This document shows positions 23,772 through 32,485 of a stretch of 64,000 nucleotides of DNA, piece after piece. The stretch is from Litoreibacter ponti (GTDB lineage: Bacteria; Pseudomonadota; Alphaproteobacteria; Rhodobacterales; Rhodobacteraceae), in contig NZ_QBKS01000001.1 in the NCBI RefSeq assembly GCF_003054285.1, forward strand, positions 1,302,001 to 1,366,000, written 5' to 3'. Positions within the stretch are counted from its first letter, which is position 1. Every line of letters starts with the position of its first letter. The notes beneath the pieces were generated by a model that did no database searches, was not told the DNA's origin, and saw nothing but the letters and a program-made list of their open reading frames with translations. The translations under genes were made by a program, and so were the position numbers.

Positions 23772-23918
23772 CGCATCCTCCAGCGGGGCCAAGGAAACCA
23801 CGGATGCGCGGGCGATTACCAGAAAAACGTCGCTCTATCTGGGCAGATCGCTCATCTCAGCGGCGATTCAGTTGAAACCTTGGACAATGAGGTCGCTGCG
23901 CGCTCGGGATGGGCCGGA

Positions 23919-24515
23919 TCAAGCCCATTCCTGCAGGCGGGCTACGTAGCGGGCAAGCGTGTCGATCTCGAGATTGATGCGGTCGCCGGTTTGCGTGTCG
24001 CCCCAATTGGTCGCGATCTTGGTGTGGGGGATGAAATTGACCCCGAAGCTGGTACGGCTGACCTCGTTGACCGTCAGGGAGGTCCCGTTCAGCGCGACCG
24101 AGCCCTTCGGGGCGATGAACTTCGCCAGATCTTCCGGCACCTCGAAAGTCACGCGGGTGCTGTCGCCCTCGTCGCTCATGTCGGTGACCTTGGCGATGCC
24201 GTCGACATGGCCCGACACGATATGCCCGCCCAGTTCATCGCCGAGCTTCAGCGCACGCTCCAGATTGAGCCGGGTGCCCTCGCGCCAGTCGCCGATATTG
24301 GTCTTGGACACGCTCTCGGCGCTGATTTGCACGTCAAAGAAGGGCGCGGTGTCGGTGCCGCGCTCGATCACCGTGAGGCAGACCCCGTTGCACGCGATGG
24401 AGGCCCCGATATCAATGCCGGCGGGGTCGTAGGCACAGGCAATGCGCGCGCGCAGATCGCCCTCCTGCTCCAGCCGGGTGACGGTGCCGATATCGGTGAT
24501 GATGCCTGTGAACAT
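23919..24515 (-). CDS. ribE: Riboflavin synthase alpha chain
   Basis: A 198-residue enzyme that dismutates two lumazines to riboflavin. It has the typical MFTGII start (chosen; ATG at 24515 with an AGGAGG-like site) and two lumazine-binding barrels: first GDLRARIACAYDPAGIDIGASIACNGVCLTVIE with SVSKTNIGDWREGTRLNLERAL, second HIVSGHVDGIAKVTD with SVALNGTSLTVNEV and NLEIDTLARYVARL. First gene on the minus strand after the capsule module; ribD and nrdR lie about 5.5 kb upstream on the same strand. Confidence 0.96.
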   Translation of the reverse strand: MFTGIITDIGTVTRLEQEGDLRARIACAYDPAGIDIGASIACNGVCLTVIERGTDTAPFFDVQISAESVSKTNIGDWREGTRLNLERALKLGDELGGHIVSGHVDGIAKVTDMSDEGDSTRVTFEVPEDLAKFIAPKGSVALNGTSLTVNEVSRTSFGVNFIPHTKIATNWGDTQTGDRINLEIDTLARYVARLQEWA

Positions 24516-24675
24516 GGGCGGGCCCTCCTGCCCCGGCACCTAGCGCGGGCATTGACGGATTTGCAAGGAATTTGGGCCACAGTGCTGCCGGAATCGCGCC
24601 TTACGCGCGCCGCAGCGGATGACTATTGGGTAGACGGTATGTAGTGATGGCCTGCGTATACGAGGACCGACCGAG

Positions 24676-25965
24676 ATGACCCTGTCCGGCAAGGACAAGA
24701 CCTTTCTCTTCCTGCAAGGACCCCATGGGCCCTTCTTCTACCGCTTGGCCAAAATGCTCGTGGCGGCCGGGGCGCAGGTGTGGCGCGTGGGCTTCAACAA
24801 GGGCGACGACGCGTTTTGGTTCTCCAACAAGACGTATCTGCCTTATCTTGGCACCCATGAGGACTGGCCCGCGCGGTTTGCCGAGATCGTTGCGGAAAAG
24901 CACGTCACCGACCTTGTTCTTTATGGCGACACCCGCCCCATCCATGCCGAGGCGGTCGCGCGGGCGGAACAGCTGGGCCTGCGGGTTCACGTGTTCGAGG
25001 AAGGCTACCTGCGCCCCTATTGGGTCAGCTATGAGCGCGGCGGCGCGAACGGGCACTCACGGCTGATGCAGATGTCGGTCGGCGATATGCGAGCGGCGCT
25101 TGAGGGGCTGGACCTTGACCTGCCCGATGCGCCCGCCCGGTGGGGCGACATGCGCCAGCATGTGTTCTACGGCATGGTCTACCATTACTTTGTCTTCCTG
25201 CGGAACTGGAAGTACCGCAACTTCAAGCCGCATCGCGCCATTGGCGTGACCAAAGAATTCCAGCTTTACCTCAAACGTCTCGTGACGATGCCCTTCACAG
25301 CTTTGGATCGCAGGCTCGCGACGTGGCGGATCAAGCATGGCGGCTTTCCCTATCATCTGGCGCTGTTGCAGCTGGAGCATGACGCGAGCTTCCAGCAGCA
25401 CTCGCCCTTCGAGACCATGACGGACTTTCTGGAGTTGACGATCGAGGGCTTCGCGACGGGGGCCCCGACACATCACCATCTGGTGCTAAAGGCCCACCCG
25501 CTCGAAGATGGCCGGGTGCCCCTGCGGCGCGAAATCAAGCGGATTGCCCGGGCGCATGGCGTCAGCACCCGCGTGCATTACGTACGTGGCGGCAAGCTGG
25601 CGGGCCTGCTCAACACGGCCCGCTCGGCGGTCACCGTAAACTCCACTGCGGCGCAGCAGGTGCTGTGGCGCGGGCTACCGCTGAAGGTGTTCGGCGACGC
25701 GGTCTACAACAAGCCGGAATTCGTCTCGACCCAGAGCCTGCCTGACTTCTTCACCAACCCAACGCGGCCCGACAGCCGCGCGTATCGGGACTATCGGCAC
25801 TACCTGCTCGAGACGTCACAAATCCCCGGCGGCTTCTACTCCGCCCGCGGACGCAGGCAGTTGCTGCGGCAGGTGGTCGACATGATGCTGGCCCAAGAGG
25901 ACCCGTATGACGCTCTGACCGCAGGCACCGCCACCCCGCGCCAGCAGTTGCACGTCGTCAAATAA
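24676..25965 (+). CDS. Capsule polysaccharide biosynthesis protein, KpsS-like
   Basis: A 429-residue cytosolic enzyme resembling KpsS, which adds the first beta-Kdo to phosphatidylglycerol when the capsule lipid anchor is made. Visible features: KTFLFLQGPHGPFFYRLA at the N terminus, VFEEGYLRPYWVS near 115-127, the basic LVLKAHPLEDGR segment, and the late TVNSTAAQQVLWRGLPLKVFGDAVYNKPE, which carries the conserved nucleotide-sugar site of this family. First gene of a plus-strand capsule module with the lipoprotein and KpsC-like genes; divergent from ribE. Confidence 0.88.
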   Translation: MTLSGKDKTFLFLQGPHGPFFYRLAKMLVAAGAQVWRVGFNKGDDAFWFSNKTYLPYLGTHEDWPARFAEIVAEKHVTDLVLYGDTRPIHAEAVARAEQLGLRVHVFEEGYLRPYWVSYERGGANGHSRLMQMSVGDMRAALEGLDLDLPDAPARWGDMRQHVFYGMVYHYFVFLRNWKYRNFKPHRAIGVTKEFQLYLKRLVTMPFTALDRRLATWRIKHGGFPYHLALLQLEHDASFQQHSPFETMTDFLELTIEGFATGAPTHHHLVLKAHPLEDGRVPLRREIKRIARAHGVSTRVHYVRGGKLAGLLNTARSAVTVNSTAAQQVLWRGLPLKVFGDAVYNKPEFVSTQSLPDFFTNPTRPDSRAYRDYRHYLLETSQIPGGFYSARGRRQLLRQVVDMMLAQEDPYDALTAGTATPRQQLHVVK

Positions 25966-26249
25966 GCGCGCCAGCGGCGCCCCCAAAGCCCAGCTTGTCC
26001 TTCTTTGTTCCAAAAATACGGAAATTCCGGCGGCTCGCAAAAATCCCCGACGCTGCTTCGCTGCACATCTCGGCAGATTTGGAGCCCTCACCGCGTGTTA
26101 GCGCAAGATGTGGCGGGCTCGCGCGCCCCACTGCGCTTCGCGCGCCACACCCCCATCTGGGCCGCGCGCGGGGGGCTATCTTTTTTGCGCCAATTCGCTA
26201 CAGCTAAAAGAAAAAACTGAGGCAGTTTTATAAATCGAGGAGGACACCA
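25966..26249. other. Intergenic region with hairpins before the capsule exporter gene
   Basis: A 284-base stretch without a convincing gene. Two plus-strand frames of about 70 codons are open but have no family-like text. It contains a GC-rich block with repeated GCGCGC words ending in a T6 run (26180-26196), which may be a terminator for the KpsS-like gene, and then an AT-rich part holding a hairpin at 26213-26229 before the exporter gene. A promoter for the exporter gene is likely here. Confidence 0.4.
26213..26229 (+). promoter_or_regulatory. Hairpin just before the exporter ribosome site
   Basis: AAAACTG-AGG-CAGTTTT pairs perfectly with a 3-base loop. It ends 8 bases before the AGGAGG ribosome site and 20 bases before the GTG start of the Wza/KpsD-like gene, so it is probably in its 5' leader. 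Confidence 0.5.
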
Positions 26250-27386
26250 GTGAAAAAATTGGGTCCCAAAGCCACGAAAGTCGTGGCCTTTACGCTTGCA
26301 GCCGTGATGCTCGCATCTTGCGGCCTGCCGAAATCAGGGCCGGGCAAGCGGCAGATCTTTGCAGGCTCCGTTCAGCGCGAAGGCGACGCTTTCATCGTGT
26401 CGGTCAACAGCCGCGTGACGCAAGTCACCTCGGTGCAGCCCGTGCTGGGTTTCACGGACGGGTTCGTGAACGCAGGCGTCGTGGGCTCTGACACGATCCG
26501 GCCCGGCGACACGCTGGGTCTTGCGATCTGGGAAAACGTCGATGACGGGCTCCTGGCCGCCGAAGGTGCCAATGCGACCGACCTGAGCGAGGTTCAGGTC
26601 GATGGCGCGGGCTTCATTTTCGTCCCCTATGCGGGCCGCATCAAGGCTGCGGGCAACACGCCCGAGGCGCTGCGCCGCATCATCACCGGCAAGCTTGACG
26701 CTCAAACCCCCGATCCGCAGGTGCTGGTGCGCCGGGTGGCAGGTGACGGCGCGACCGTGTCGCTCGTCGGCGGAGTGGGCCAGCAAGGCCTCTTCGCGAT
26801 TGAGCGTCCGACCCGCACGCTGTCGGCCATGATCGCACGCGCCGGTGGCATCTCGATCGAGCCCGAAGTGGCGCAGATCACCGTGATCCGCGGCAAGCAC
26901 CGCTCGAAAATCTGGTTCGAGGATCTGTATTCCAACCCGAAATTCGACATCGCCCTGCGCCCCAACGACCGCATCCTGGTCGAAGAGGACAGCCGCGCGT
27001 TTACCGTTCTGGGGGCCACCGGCGCGCAGAACCGCATCGAGTTCGTGACCCAGACCCTGTCGGCCATCGAGGCCATCGCGCAGGTGGGTGGCCTGAATTC
27101 AAGCCTTGCGGACCCCACGGGCGTCTTCGTCTTCCGCAACGAGCCCGCAGAGATCGCCAATTCGGTGCTGGGCCGGTCTGATTTGCAAGGCACGCAGCGC
27201 TTCGCCTACGTGCTGGACCTCACCCAGCCCACGGGCATGTTCGAGGCGCGCGATTTCATCATCCGGGACGGCGACACGGTCTACGTGACCGAGGCCCCCT
27301 TCGTGACCTGGAACAAGACCATTTCGGCGCTGACCGGCTCGCTGCAGTCCGCCAACGCCCTCTCCTCAATCGGTGGCTCTAACTAA
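26250..27386 (+). CDS. Polysaccharide export outer-membrane lipoprotein, Wza/KpsD-like
   Basis: A 378-residue lipoprotein with a type II signal peptide ending in the lipobox LASC (about 22-25). The poly-export domain is seen in IRPGDTLGLAIWENVDDGLL, followed by GFIFVPYAGRIKAAGNTPEALR and SLBB-like repeats (GATVSLVGGVGQQGLFAI, AFTVLGATGAQNRIEFV). Such proteins form the octameric channel that carries capsule polymer across the outer membrane. GTG start with an AGGAGG ribosome site. The KpsC-like gene starts 1 base after its stop. Confidence 0.92.
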   Translation: MKKLGPKATKVVAFTLAAVMLASCGLPKSGPGKRQIFAGSVQREGDAFIVSVNSRVTQVTSVQPVLGFTDGFVNAGVVGSDTIRPGDTLGLAIWENVDDGLLAAEGANATDLSEVQVDGAGFIFVPYAGRIKAAGNTPEALRRIITGKLDAQTPDPQVLVRRVAGDGATVSLVGGVGQQGLFAIERPTRTLSAMIARAGGISIEPEVAQITVIRGKHRSKIWFEDLYSNPKFDIALRPNDRILVEEDSRAFTVLGATGAQNRIEFVTQTLSAIEAIAQVGGLNSSLADPTGVFVFRNEPAEIANSVLGRSDLQGTQRFAYVLDLTQPTGMFEARDFIIRDGDTVYVTEAPFVTWNKTISALTGSLQSANALSSIGGSN

Positions 27387-27387
27387 A

Positions 27388-29460
27388 ATGGAGCCATCTG
27401 GCTCGGCCACTGATGCCGCGGACGGCTCCTCCCACCGTCCGCGGCTTTTTTATTTCAACGGGGGCTTCTTCACCCAAAAGCGTGTCCGCCGCATGCTGGA
27501 GCTTGCAGGCTATGATCTGCGGTTGGGAAAGCCCGGCCCGGACGATCTGGTCGCGGTCTGGGGCAAAAGCCCCACCTCGGGGCGTGGCGAGGCCGTGTCG
27601 GACAAGATCGGCGCGGGCCTGTTGCATGTCGAGGACGCGTTTCTACGCTCCATCCGACCGGGCCGCGATGGCGAGCCGCCGCTTGGGCTGACACTGGACC
27701 GGCAACGCCCCTATTTCGACAGCTCCGGCCCTTCTGATCTTGAGGCGCATCTGGCCACAGCCGCGTTTGACGACGCGCATCATCTGCAGCGCGCACGCGA
27801 CGCCATGGCCCGGATCAAGGCGGCTAACCTGTCGAAATACAACGATTTTGACCCCAAGGCGCAAATCCCGAAGCCCGGCTACGTGCTGGTCATCGACCAG
27901 ACGCGCGGCGATGCCTCGATCAAGCATGGCGGTGCCTCGGCGGATCATTTCCGCGAGATGCTGGTCTTCGCGCAGGAAGAACACCCGACCGCGCGCATCG
28001 TCATCAAGACCCATCCCGAGACAATCGCAGGCCACCGCAAGGGTCATTTTGGTCTGGGCGACGTGACCGAACGCATCTCGCTCTTTGAGCACGCAGCCCC
28101 GGTCTACGATCTGATGGAAGGCGCGATTGCGGTTTATACCGTTAGCTCCGGTATGGGGTTCGAAGCGGTTCTGGCCGGGCACAAACCCCACGTGTTCGGG
28201 CAGCCCTTCTATGCGGGCTGGGGGTTGACCGATGACCGGCAACCGATTGATCGCAGGCAGCGGACACTGACCCGCGCGCAGCTTTTTGCGGGTGTGATGC
28301 TCGATTATTGCCGCTGGTACGACCCCTATCGCGACCGGCTTTGCCCCCTTGAAGACACGCTCGATACCTTAGAGGCGCTCACCCGGGCCCACATGCAGGA
28401 TCGGGCGGGTCATGTGGCCTATGGCATGCGGTTGTGGAAGCGCGGACCGATGCAAGCGATCTTCGGCGCAGGCCGCGCCGGGCCCGACGCCAAGGTCCAG
28501 TTTGCGCGCGATCCCGACGACGCCTTGATGGCCGCGCGCGACGGGTCCCTGCTTGTCTGGGCGGGCAAGGAGCCAGACGGCTTCGCCACCCGGGCGGAGG
28601 CCCAAGGCACGCGGCTCTTGCGGGTCGAGGACGGTTTCCTGCGCTCGCGGGGCCTCGGCGCTGATCTTGTCGCCCCCCTGTCGTTGGTCACCGATGACAG
28701 CGGTATCTACTACGACCCGACACGTCCCTCTCAGCTGGAGGCGCTGGTGACGCCCGGCGAAAACTTGCCCCCCGCCGCGCTGGCGCGCGCATCAAGGTTG
28801 CGCCGCCAAATCGTGAAACTGGGGGTCAGCAAATATAATCTTGACGGTGCCGCGCCAGAGTTCGATGCGGGCGGGCGCGACGTAATTCTGGTGCCGGGGC
28901 AAGTCGAAGATGACGCCTCGATCCGGCTTGGCACGAAAGAGGTCTGTGACAATGCGGCCCTTCTGGCGGCCGTGCGACGCGATTTCCCGGACGCCTTCGT
29001 GGTCTACAAACCGCACCCCGATGTCGAGGCCGGGCTGCGCGATGGCGACATCCCGGCCCCCGAGGCTGACTGGATCGCAGAAAGCGCCAATCCGCTGGCC
29101 CTGATCGCCCGCGCGGACCGGGTCTGCACGATGACGTCGCTATTGGGGTTCGAGGCCCTGCTGCGCGAGGTCCCCGTCACCTGCTACGGCGCGCCGTTTT
29201 ACGCGGGATGGGGGCTGACTGAGGATCGTGGCTCGGTCCCGGCGCGACGCGGGACGGCAAGCCTTGATCAATTGGTTCATGCCAGCCTGATCGACTACCC
29301 GCGCTATTTCGATCCCGTGACGCGTCAGCCCTGCCCGCCGGAAATCGCCGTAGATCGGCTCGCCACGGGCACCTTGCCCCGCGCGGGTCTGGGCAACCGC
29401 TTGCTTGCCAAAGCTCAGGGCGCGTTTGCGTCCTATGCCCATCTCTGGCGGAGCGGATAG
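27388..29460 (+). CDS. kpsC: Capsule polysaccharide biosynthesis protein, KpsC-like
   Basis: A 690-residue enzyme with two tandem copies of the same catalytic unit, as in KpsC, which adds alternating beta-Kdo residues to the capsule lipid anchor. The duplication is visible in FGQPFYAGWGLTDDRQ and in YGAPFYAGWGLTEDRGS, in SKYNDFD and SKYNLDG, in DASIKHG and DASIRLG, and in VIKTHPE and VYKPHPD. The ATG at 27388 follows the exporter stop by one base; a GTG 5 codons earlier is possible. Ends before a terminator. Confidence 0.93.
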   Translation: MEPSGSATDAADGSSHRPRLFYFNGGFFTQKRVRRMLELAGYDLRLGKPGPDDLVAVWGKSPTSGRGEAVSDKIGAGLLHVEDAFLRSIRPGRDGEPPLGLTLDRQRPYFDSSGPSDLEAHLATAAFDDAHHLQRARDAMARIKAANLSKYNDFDPKAQIPKPGYVLVIDQTRGDASIKHGGASADHFREMLVFAQEEHPTARIVIKTHPETIAGHRKGHFGLGDVTERISLFEHAAPVYDLMEGAIAVYTVSSGMGFEAVLAGHKPHVFGQPFYAGWGLTDDRQPIDRRQRTLTRAQLFAGVMLDYCRWYDPYRDRLCPLEDTLDTLEALTRAHMQDRAGHVAYGMRLWKRGPMQAIFGAGRAGPDAKVQFARDPDDALMAARDGSLLVWAGKEPDGFATRAEAQGTRLLRVEDGFLRSRGLGADLVAPLSLVTDDSGIYYDPTRPSQLEALVTPGENLPPAALARASRLRRQIVKLGVSKYNLDGAAPEFDAGGRDVILVPGQVEDDASIRLGTKEVCDNAALLAAVRRDFPDAFVVYKPHPDVEAGLRDGDIPAPEADWIAESANPLALIARADRVCTMTSLLGFEALLREVPVTCYGAPFYAGWGLTEDRGSVPARRGTASLDQLVHASLIDYPRYFDPVTRQPCPPEIAVDRLATGTLPRAGLGNRLLAKAQGAFASYAHLWRSG

Positions 29461-29470
29461 CGCATGCAAA

Positions 29471-29497
29471 AAGCCCCCGCCTGTTCAGGCGAGGGCT
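29471..29497. terminator. Terminator at the end of the capsule module
   Basis: AAGCCC-CCGCCTG and CAGGCG-AGGGCTT pair around TT, with an A run before and a T-rich end after. It lies 10 bases after the KpsC-like stop and 36 bases before the stop of the convergent SAAER-repeat gene. Confidence 0.8.
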
Positions 29498-29532
29498 TCT
29501 TCTGGGTCCAGGGAGAAGACCGCGGGGAGACG

Positions 29533-29829
29533 TTACTTCACGATACGCTCGGCGGCGCTATCGTTGCTAAGCGCGAAGAAGCGCAGCACGTCGGAGGACG
29601 CTTTTGTGGCCACGTCGGCGGTCTTGTTGACCGACCGCTCGGCGGCGCTCTCATTGGCCAGCGCGCCGTTCAGCTGGGCGGCGAAGATGTTGCCGGTGGA
29701 GGTGTCGCGGATCACGCGCTCGGCGGCGCTGTCATTGCCAAGGGCGAAATGGGCGGCGGCGTTGTCGACCTGAGCGAAGGCAGGAGCGGCGGCGGACAGG
29801 GCGAGGATGGTTGCGATGACGGTTTTCAT
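29533..29829 (-). CDS. Small exported protein with three SAAER repeats
   Basis: A 98-residue protein with a signal peptide (MKTVIATILALSAAAPAFA, cleavage after AFA). The mature 79 residues contain three near-identical units: FALGNDSAAERVI (28-40), GALANESAAERSV (55-67) and FALSNDSAAERIV (85-97), spaced by 27 and 30 residues. There are no cysteines or membrane segments. I do not recognise the family. It sits convergent to kpsC, so an extracellular or periplasmic role near the capsule is possible but is inference. Confidence 0.7.
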   Translation of the reverse strand: MKTVIATILALSAAAPAFAQVDNAAAHFALGNDSAAERVIRDTSTGNIFAAQLNGALANESAAERSVNKTADVATKASSDVLRFFALSNDSAAERIVK

Positions 29830-30075
29830 TTCGGTGTACTCTCTTTAGTTTTGAGGCCCTCTGCGGGGCGATGTGTGTGCGGCGTGTTGCCGTTTGATGA
29901 GATGAATATGAGCCATGCGCGGCCCTGCCTAAATGCTCTGAAATCCGAAAATACCCGCATTTCTGCGCACTCACGCACACACGCCCTCACCCTCGGACAA
30001 GACCGTCACGGGCGCGTGAGAATCCGCTCACATCGCGTGAGACCCGTCAGGGTTTCGCAGGAATCGGGGGTTGGC
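29830..30075. other. Intergenic region with GTGAG/CTCAC repeats
   Basis: A 246-base spacer between ribD and the SAAER-repeat gene; it must hold that gene's promoter. It includes several CTCAC/GTGAG words, with GTGAG-AATCCG-CTCAC near 30016-30031 followed by another CGTGAG. No gene is seen. Confidence 0.4.
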
Positions 30076-31170
30076 TCAGGTTCGGGTCCACACATGCGCG
30101 ATGTCCGGACCGACGCGCGTCACCTCTTTCAAGGCAAAGCGCGGCGCATCCGAAAGGGCCGTAATTCCGAGGGGCGCGAGGCTTGGCAGGCCGTCACCCC
30201 CAAGCATTACACCGGCCGTGAAGCCGACGACCCGGTCGACAAGTCCCGCACGAAGCAGGCTCGCCGCCAAAAGACCGCCGCCTTCACACAGCAGCCGGGT
30301 GATCCCGCGCGCGCCGAGCGCTTGAAGCGCGGAGGCCATATCCAGCCCGGTATCGTCTTTTGGCACTTCGATCAGCTCTGACCCGCGCGCGTTCCAGAAA
30401 GCGCGCGCATCATCCGCAACATCTAGCCCGTGCAAGAGCCAAACCGGCGCGCCGCTGTCGTCTTCGGCCAATGGCCCCATCCGTGGCAGCTGCAATTCCC
30501 GGCTGACCACGATGCGCACGGGCGGGCGGCGCTCGGACATGGTGCGCAGGGTCAAGGCGGGCAAATCCTCGCGCGCAGTGTTACCGCCAACCATCACCGC
30601 GTCATGGCTTGCCCGCAGGGCCTGCACCGCCTGTCGTGCCGCGGGTCCGGTGATCCACTGGCTTTCCCCGCTTGCGGTGGCGATGCGCCCATCGAACGAG
30701 CTTGCGAGTTTCAACGTCACCATCGGCCGGCCTTGGGTGACGCGCGACAGGAAGCCTTGCTGATCGTCGCGGGCGTCCGCCTCCAATACGCGCGTGGTGA
30801 CCTCGATGCCCGCCTCCCGCAGCATGGCAAGGCCCTTCCCGGCGACACGTGGGTCAGGGTCGCCCAAGGCCACGACAACGCGCGATACGCCCGCCTCGAT
30901 CAGCGCCTGGGCACAGGGCGGGGTCTGGCCGGTATGGGCGCAGGGTTCGAGACTGACATAGGCGGTGGCGCCTGTGCAGTCCTCCGCGGCTGCAATCGCC
31001 ATGGCTTCGGCATGGGGGCGTCCGCCGGGTTGGGTCCAGCCGCGCGCGAGCAAACGTCCGTCGCGCACCAGCACGCAGCCCACGGCGGGGTTCGGCCAGG
31101 TCTGCCCCAGCCCACGCCGACCCAGCGACAGCGCAAGCGCCATCCATCGCTGGTCCGCGGCGTGATCCAT
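30076..31170 (-). CDS. ribD: Bifunctional riboflavin deaminase/reductase RibD
   Basis: A 364-residue two-domain enzyme for the second and third steps of riboflavin synthesis. The deaminase zinc site is HAEAMAI (His53, Glu55) and EPCAHTGQTPPCAQAL (Cys77, Cys86). The reductase half begins at VTLKLASSFDGRIAT with the substrate/NADPH residues DAVMVGGNTAREDLP and a later LLCEGGGLLAASLL. It starts 3 bases after the nrdR stop, so nrdR-ribD is one transcript. Confidence 0.96.
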   Translation of the reverse strand: MDHAADQRWMALALSLGRRGLGQTWPNPAVGCVLVRDGRLLARGWTQPGGRPHAEAMAIAAAEDCTGATAYVSLEPCAHTGQTPPCAQALIEAGVSRVVVALGDPDPRVAGKGLAMLREAGIEVTTRVLEADARDDQQGFLSRVTQGRPMVTLKLASSFDGRIATASGESQWITGPAARQAVQALRASHDAVMVGGNTAREDLPALTLRTMSERRPPVRIVVSRELQLPRMGPLAEDDSGAPVWLLHGLDVADDARAFWNARGSELIEVPKDDTGLDMASALQALGARGITRLLCEGGGLLAASLLRAGLVDRVVGFTAGVMLGGDGLPSLAPLGITALSDAPRFALKEVTRVGPDIAHVWTRT

Positions 31171-31173
31171 GGG

Positions 31174-31641
31174 TTAGTCGTCTTTGCCGACCGGCGGCCG
31201 CAGCTCGGAGACGAAATCCTCGAAATCATCGGCGGCCTGGAAGTTCTTGTAGACCGAGGCGAAGCGCACATAGGCGACGGTGTCGATCCGGGCCAAGGCC
31301 TCCATCACGATCTCACCGATCACGGTCGACTGAATGTCGGTCTCGCCCATGCTTTCCAGACGCCGCACGATGCCGGAGATCATCTGATCGATGCGCTCGG
31401 GGTCCACAGGGCGTTTCTGCATGGAGATGCGGATCGAGCGTTCAAGCTTGTCGCGATCGAAATCTTCGCGCTTGCCCGAGGACTTGATGACCACCAGATC
31501 GCGCAGTTGCACGCGCTCGTAGGTGGTGAAGCGGCCGCCACAGGCGGGGCAAAAGCGGCGCCGGCGGATGGCCACATGATCCTCGGCGGGACGGGAGTCC
31601 TTCACCTGGGTGTCTACATTTCCACAAAACGGACAGCGCAT
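31174..31641 (-). CDS. nrdR: Transcriptional repressor NrdR
   Basis: A 155-residue repressor of ribonucleotide reductase genes. The N-terminal zinc ribbon has Cys3, Cys6, Cys31 and Cys34 (MRCPFCG ... FCPACGGRFTTYERV), followed by the ATP-cone domain (VIKSSGKREDFDRDKLERSI). It binds ATP/dATP and represses nrd genes. Its place upstream of ribD is the common alphaproteobacterial layout. No NrdR box can be assigned here. Confidence 0.97.
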   Translation of the reverse strand: MRCPFCGNVDTQVKDSRPAEDHVAIRRRRFCPACGGRFTTYERVQLRDLVVIKSSGKREDFDRDKLERSIRISMQKRPVDPERIDQMISGIVRRLESMGETDIQSTVIGEIVMEALARIDTVAYVRFASVYKNFQAADDFEDFVSELRPPVGKDD

Positions 31642-31816
31642 CGTCTTTTCCCTCTATCCTGCCATCTGGGTGTTTGTCCCCAGTTATCCACAGGCACTAT
31701 AGGCGAGCCGCTAGGGTTTGGGTAGAGGGGAAATCGCACCCCCCACCCCTTGCGTGTGAACTCTTTGGCCGCGAGCGGCGTTAGTCGGCGACATCATGGA
31801 TTGAAGGAGAACCGCA

Positions 31817-32485
31817 ATGACCAAGACACTGTTTATCACGGGCGCATCAAGCGGCATCGGCGCCGCCACGGCCAAAGCCGCCGCAAAGGCGGGCTGGCGT
31901 GTGGGTCTGTTCGCGCGGTCCGAGGACAAGTTGCGCGCGCTGGCCGACGAGATCGGCGGCGCGGATGTCTATGTCGGCGACGCCACCTCCCGCGAGGCGC
32001 AGGTCGAGGCCATCGACGCTTTCGCCAAGGCCCACGGCCAGCTCGACGCCGTCTTCGCCAATGCCGGGCGCGGCACCTCGCAAGGGGGCACCGAAGGGGG
32101 CGATCCGGATGACTGGCAGGGCATGATTGATCTGAACATCATGGGCGCGCTCTACACTGCCCATGCGGCCCTGCCCCACCTGCGCAAGACAAAGGGGCAA
32201 TATGTCGTGACCGGCTCCGCCGCCGGGCGCCGGCATCTAAGCGGGTCGATCTATGGCGCGACCAAATGGTTCATCCACGGCTTTGCGGGCAATCTCGCCG
32301 AGGAGATGAAGGACTGGGGCGGGCGTTGCATGGTTGTGGCGCCGGGCATGGTCGACACCGAATTCTTTGACGAGGCCAAGCCGGACAAGTTGAAACCCGA
32401 GGACGTCGCGGGCGCCGTTATGCATGCGCTCGACGCGCCAGAGCGCGCCAGCATCCGCGAAATTTTCCTGATGCCGACGAATTAG
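31817..32485 (+). CDS. Short-chain dehydrogenase/reductase
   Basis: A 222-residue classical SDR enzyme using NAD(P). TGASSGIG at 8-15, NAG at 82-84, Ser133/134 and the catalytic YxxxK at Tyr146-Lys150 (IYGATK) are all present, as is the ARS/R segment after strand beta2 that favours NADP (LFARSEDK). The substrate is unknown; family members near this size act on small acyl or sugar alcohols. AAGGAG ribosome site. Divergent from nrdR. Its stop overlaps that of the convergent YjbQ gene. Confidence 0.9.
   Translation: MTKTLFITGASSGIGAATAKAAAKAGWRVGLFARSEDKLRALADEIGGADVYVGDATSREAQVEAIDAFAKAHGQLDAVFANAGRGTSQGGTEGGDPDDWQGMIDLNIMGALYTAHAALPHLRKTKGQYVVTGSAAGRRHLSGSIYGATKWFIHGFAGNLAEEMKDWGGRCMVVAPGMVDTEFFDEAKPDKLKPEDVAGAVMHALDAPERASIREIFLMPTN

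Noticed and set aside
29960..30060. Repeated GTGAG/CTCAC words considered as a CRISPR-like or iteron array
   Set aside because: Words are only 5-6 bases, unevenly spaced, in both orientations and without constant spacers.
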